From Flavobacterium psychrophilum (GTDB lineage Bacteria; Bacteroidota; Bacteroidia; Flavobacteriales; Flavobacteriaceae): a stretch of DNA of 13,794 nucleotides. The position numbers and the translations under genes were made by a program. Position 1 is the stretch's first letter. Each line of letters opens with the position of its first letter. Below the pieces are notes generated by a model. The model was not told the origin of the DNA, searched no databases, and worked only from the letters and a program-made list of their open reading frames with translations. Shown here piece after piece: positions 12,997 to 13,794 of the stretch. Location: NCBI GenBank assembly GCA_945905915.1, contig CAMDQL010000046.1, positions 1 to 13,794 of the forward strand, written 5' to 3'.

Positions 12997-13794
12997 TTAA
13001 GAAACCGCTTCTTTAATTCTTTTCATCGCCTCTGTTAATATAGCTTCACTTGTTGCGTAAGAGAAACGAATACAATTTGGATTTCCAAAAGCATCACCTG
13101 TTACGGTTGCAACATTTGCTTCTGCTAACAAGAACATCGAGAAATCAGTTGCATTTTTAATTTCGGTGCCTTTTACGGTTTTTCCAAAATAGTAAGAAAC
13201 ATCTGGGAAAACATAAAACGCTCCTTCAGGAACATTCAATTTGAATCCTGGAATTTGTTTTACTAATCCAACTACTAAATCTCTACGATTCTTGAAGGCA
13301 GTAACCATTTCGTTTAATACGCTTGGATCTGCTTCAACTGCAGTTATTGTAGCTCTTTGTGCTATTGAATTAGCTCCTGAAGTAACTTGACCTTGTATTT
13401 TTGTACACGCTTTTGCAATGAATTCGGGTGCTCCGATATAACCAATTCTCCAACCTGTCATAGCGAAAGCTTTCGCCACTCCGTTAACTGTAATCGTTCT
13501 TTCAAGCATACCTGGAATAGAACCGATACTACAAAATGTTCCTGAAAAATTAATGTGCTCGTAAATTTCGTCAGAAACTATATATACGTGCGGGTATTTT
13601 TCTAATACTTTAGCTAACGCTGTCAATTCTTCACGATTGTATACTGAACCACTTGGATTACAAGGCGAACTGAACCACATCATTTTTGTTTTTGGAGTGA
13701 TGGCCGCTTCTAATTGTTCGGGTGTGATTTTGAAATCGCTTTCCACAGATGTTGGTACTTCAACTGGAACACCACCAGAAAGTTTGATAATTTC
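12997..13794 (-). CDS. Class I/II pyridoxal-phosphate aminotransferase (aspartate type), C-terminal part
   Basis: The last 265 codons of a fold-type I PLP aminotransferase; the frame is open to the right edge and begins EIIKLSGGVPVEVP, so the true start is outside. PLP-site residues are in order: Asn in SPCNPSG, Asp and Tyr in VSDEIYEH (cofactor N1 and O3' contacts), the Schiff-base Lys (codon 13471-13473) in NGVAKAFAMTGWRIGYIG, and the substrate carboxylate Arg in NCIRFSYA. The Lys region fits the class I signature, with Ala before the Lys where Ser is commoner. The match is to the AspB-like (1-gamma) aspartate aminotransferase group, so aspartate/2-oxoglutarate transamination is likely. Specificity for tyrosine or other amino acids cannot be excluded. 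A GTG at 13746 is internal and not a start. The gene ends with its own strong terminator. Confidence 0.93.
   Translation of the reverse strand, partial: EIIKLSGGVPVEVPTSVESDFKITPEQLEAAITPKTKMMWFSSPCNPSGSVYNREELTALAKVLEKYPHVYIVSDEIYEHINFSGTFCSIGSIPGMLERTITVNGVAKAFAMTGWRIGYIGAPEFIAKACTKIQGQVTSGANSIAQRATITAVEADPSVLNEMVTAFKNRRDLVVGLVKQIPGFKLNVPEGAFYVFPDVSYYFGKTVKGTEIKNATDFSMFLLAEANVATVTGDAFGNPNCIRFSYATSEAILTEAMKRIKEAVS

Noticed and set aside
1..13794. CRISPR array, prophage, insertion sequence, toxin-antitoxin or defence island
   Set aside because: No regular spacer-repeat array, transposase, integrase or phage-like gene is visible; the genes are core functions with uniform base use.

Overview
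The window is AT-rich and gene-dense, and it looks like a chromosomal housekeeping segment from a member of the Bacteroidota, most likely a Flavobacterium or close relative. Four things point there: TTG-N17-23-TAnnTTTG promoters in front of several transcription units, the absence of clear Shine-Dalgarno sequences, a folK/deoxynucleoside-kinase fusion, and an S46 dipeptidyl-peptidase with a DUF6370 protein and small Cys-anchored lipoproteins. I see no prophage, transposase, CRISPR array, toxin-antitoxin pair or defence island.

Layout. Positions 1-323 (minus) hold the N-terminus of the signal-peptide peptidase SppA, divergent from the HPPK-dNK fusion at 436-1578 (plus). A 175-aa SpoU/TrmH-type RNA methylase (1760-2287, minus) follows. 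It is bracketed by two similar short repeats in opposite orientation and is divergent from mutS (2486-5107, plus, GTG start). Two tRNA genes come next, tRNA-Gly(GCC) and tRNA-Leu(TAA), behind a textbook promoter and closed by a hairpin terminator. A small DUF1508 (YegP-like) gene (5616-5966, plus) shares a bidirectional terminator with a convergent Ala-rich lipoprotein (6017-6214, minus). From there to the right edge everything lies on the minus strand. In transcription order from the right edge these are a class I/II aminotransferase (3' part only) with a strong terminator; a U32 peptidase-family gene, a DUF6370 gene and a pirin gene packed as an operon; fabD with its own promoter; a helical small lipoprotein with a terminator; and an S46 dipeptidyl-peptidase of DPP11 type.

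How the genes fit together. Most are independent core functions: folate and nucleotide salvage (folK-dNK), mismatch repair (mutS), RNA modification (TrmH-like, U32), fatty-acid synthesis (fabD), amino-acid metabolism (aminotransferase), and envelope proteolysis with peptide feeding (SppA, S46). The tightest functional association is the operon U32 - DUF6370 - pirin. It combines a Cys-rich, probably Fe-S-dependent RNA-hydroxylation-family protein with an exported Cys/His-rich protein and a metal-binding cupin.

Nothing here can be claimed as a new multi-gene system. The features most worth a second look are small: a 10-bp inverted repeat that places matching promoter-like elements before sppA and folK, probable near-leaderless starts, an inverted repeat over the -33 box of the Ala-rich lipoprotein gene, the Cys/His array of the DUF6370 protein, and several families of short intergenic repeats.
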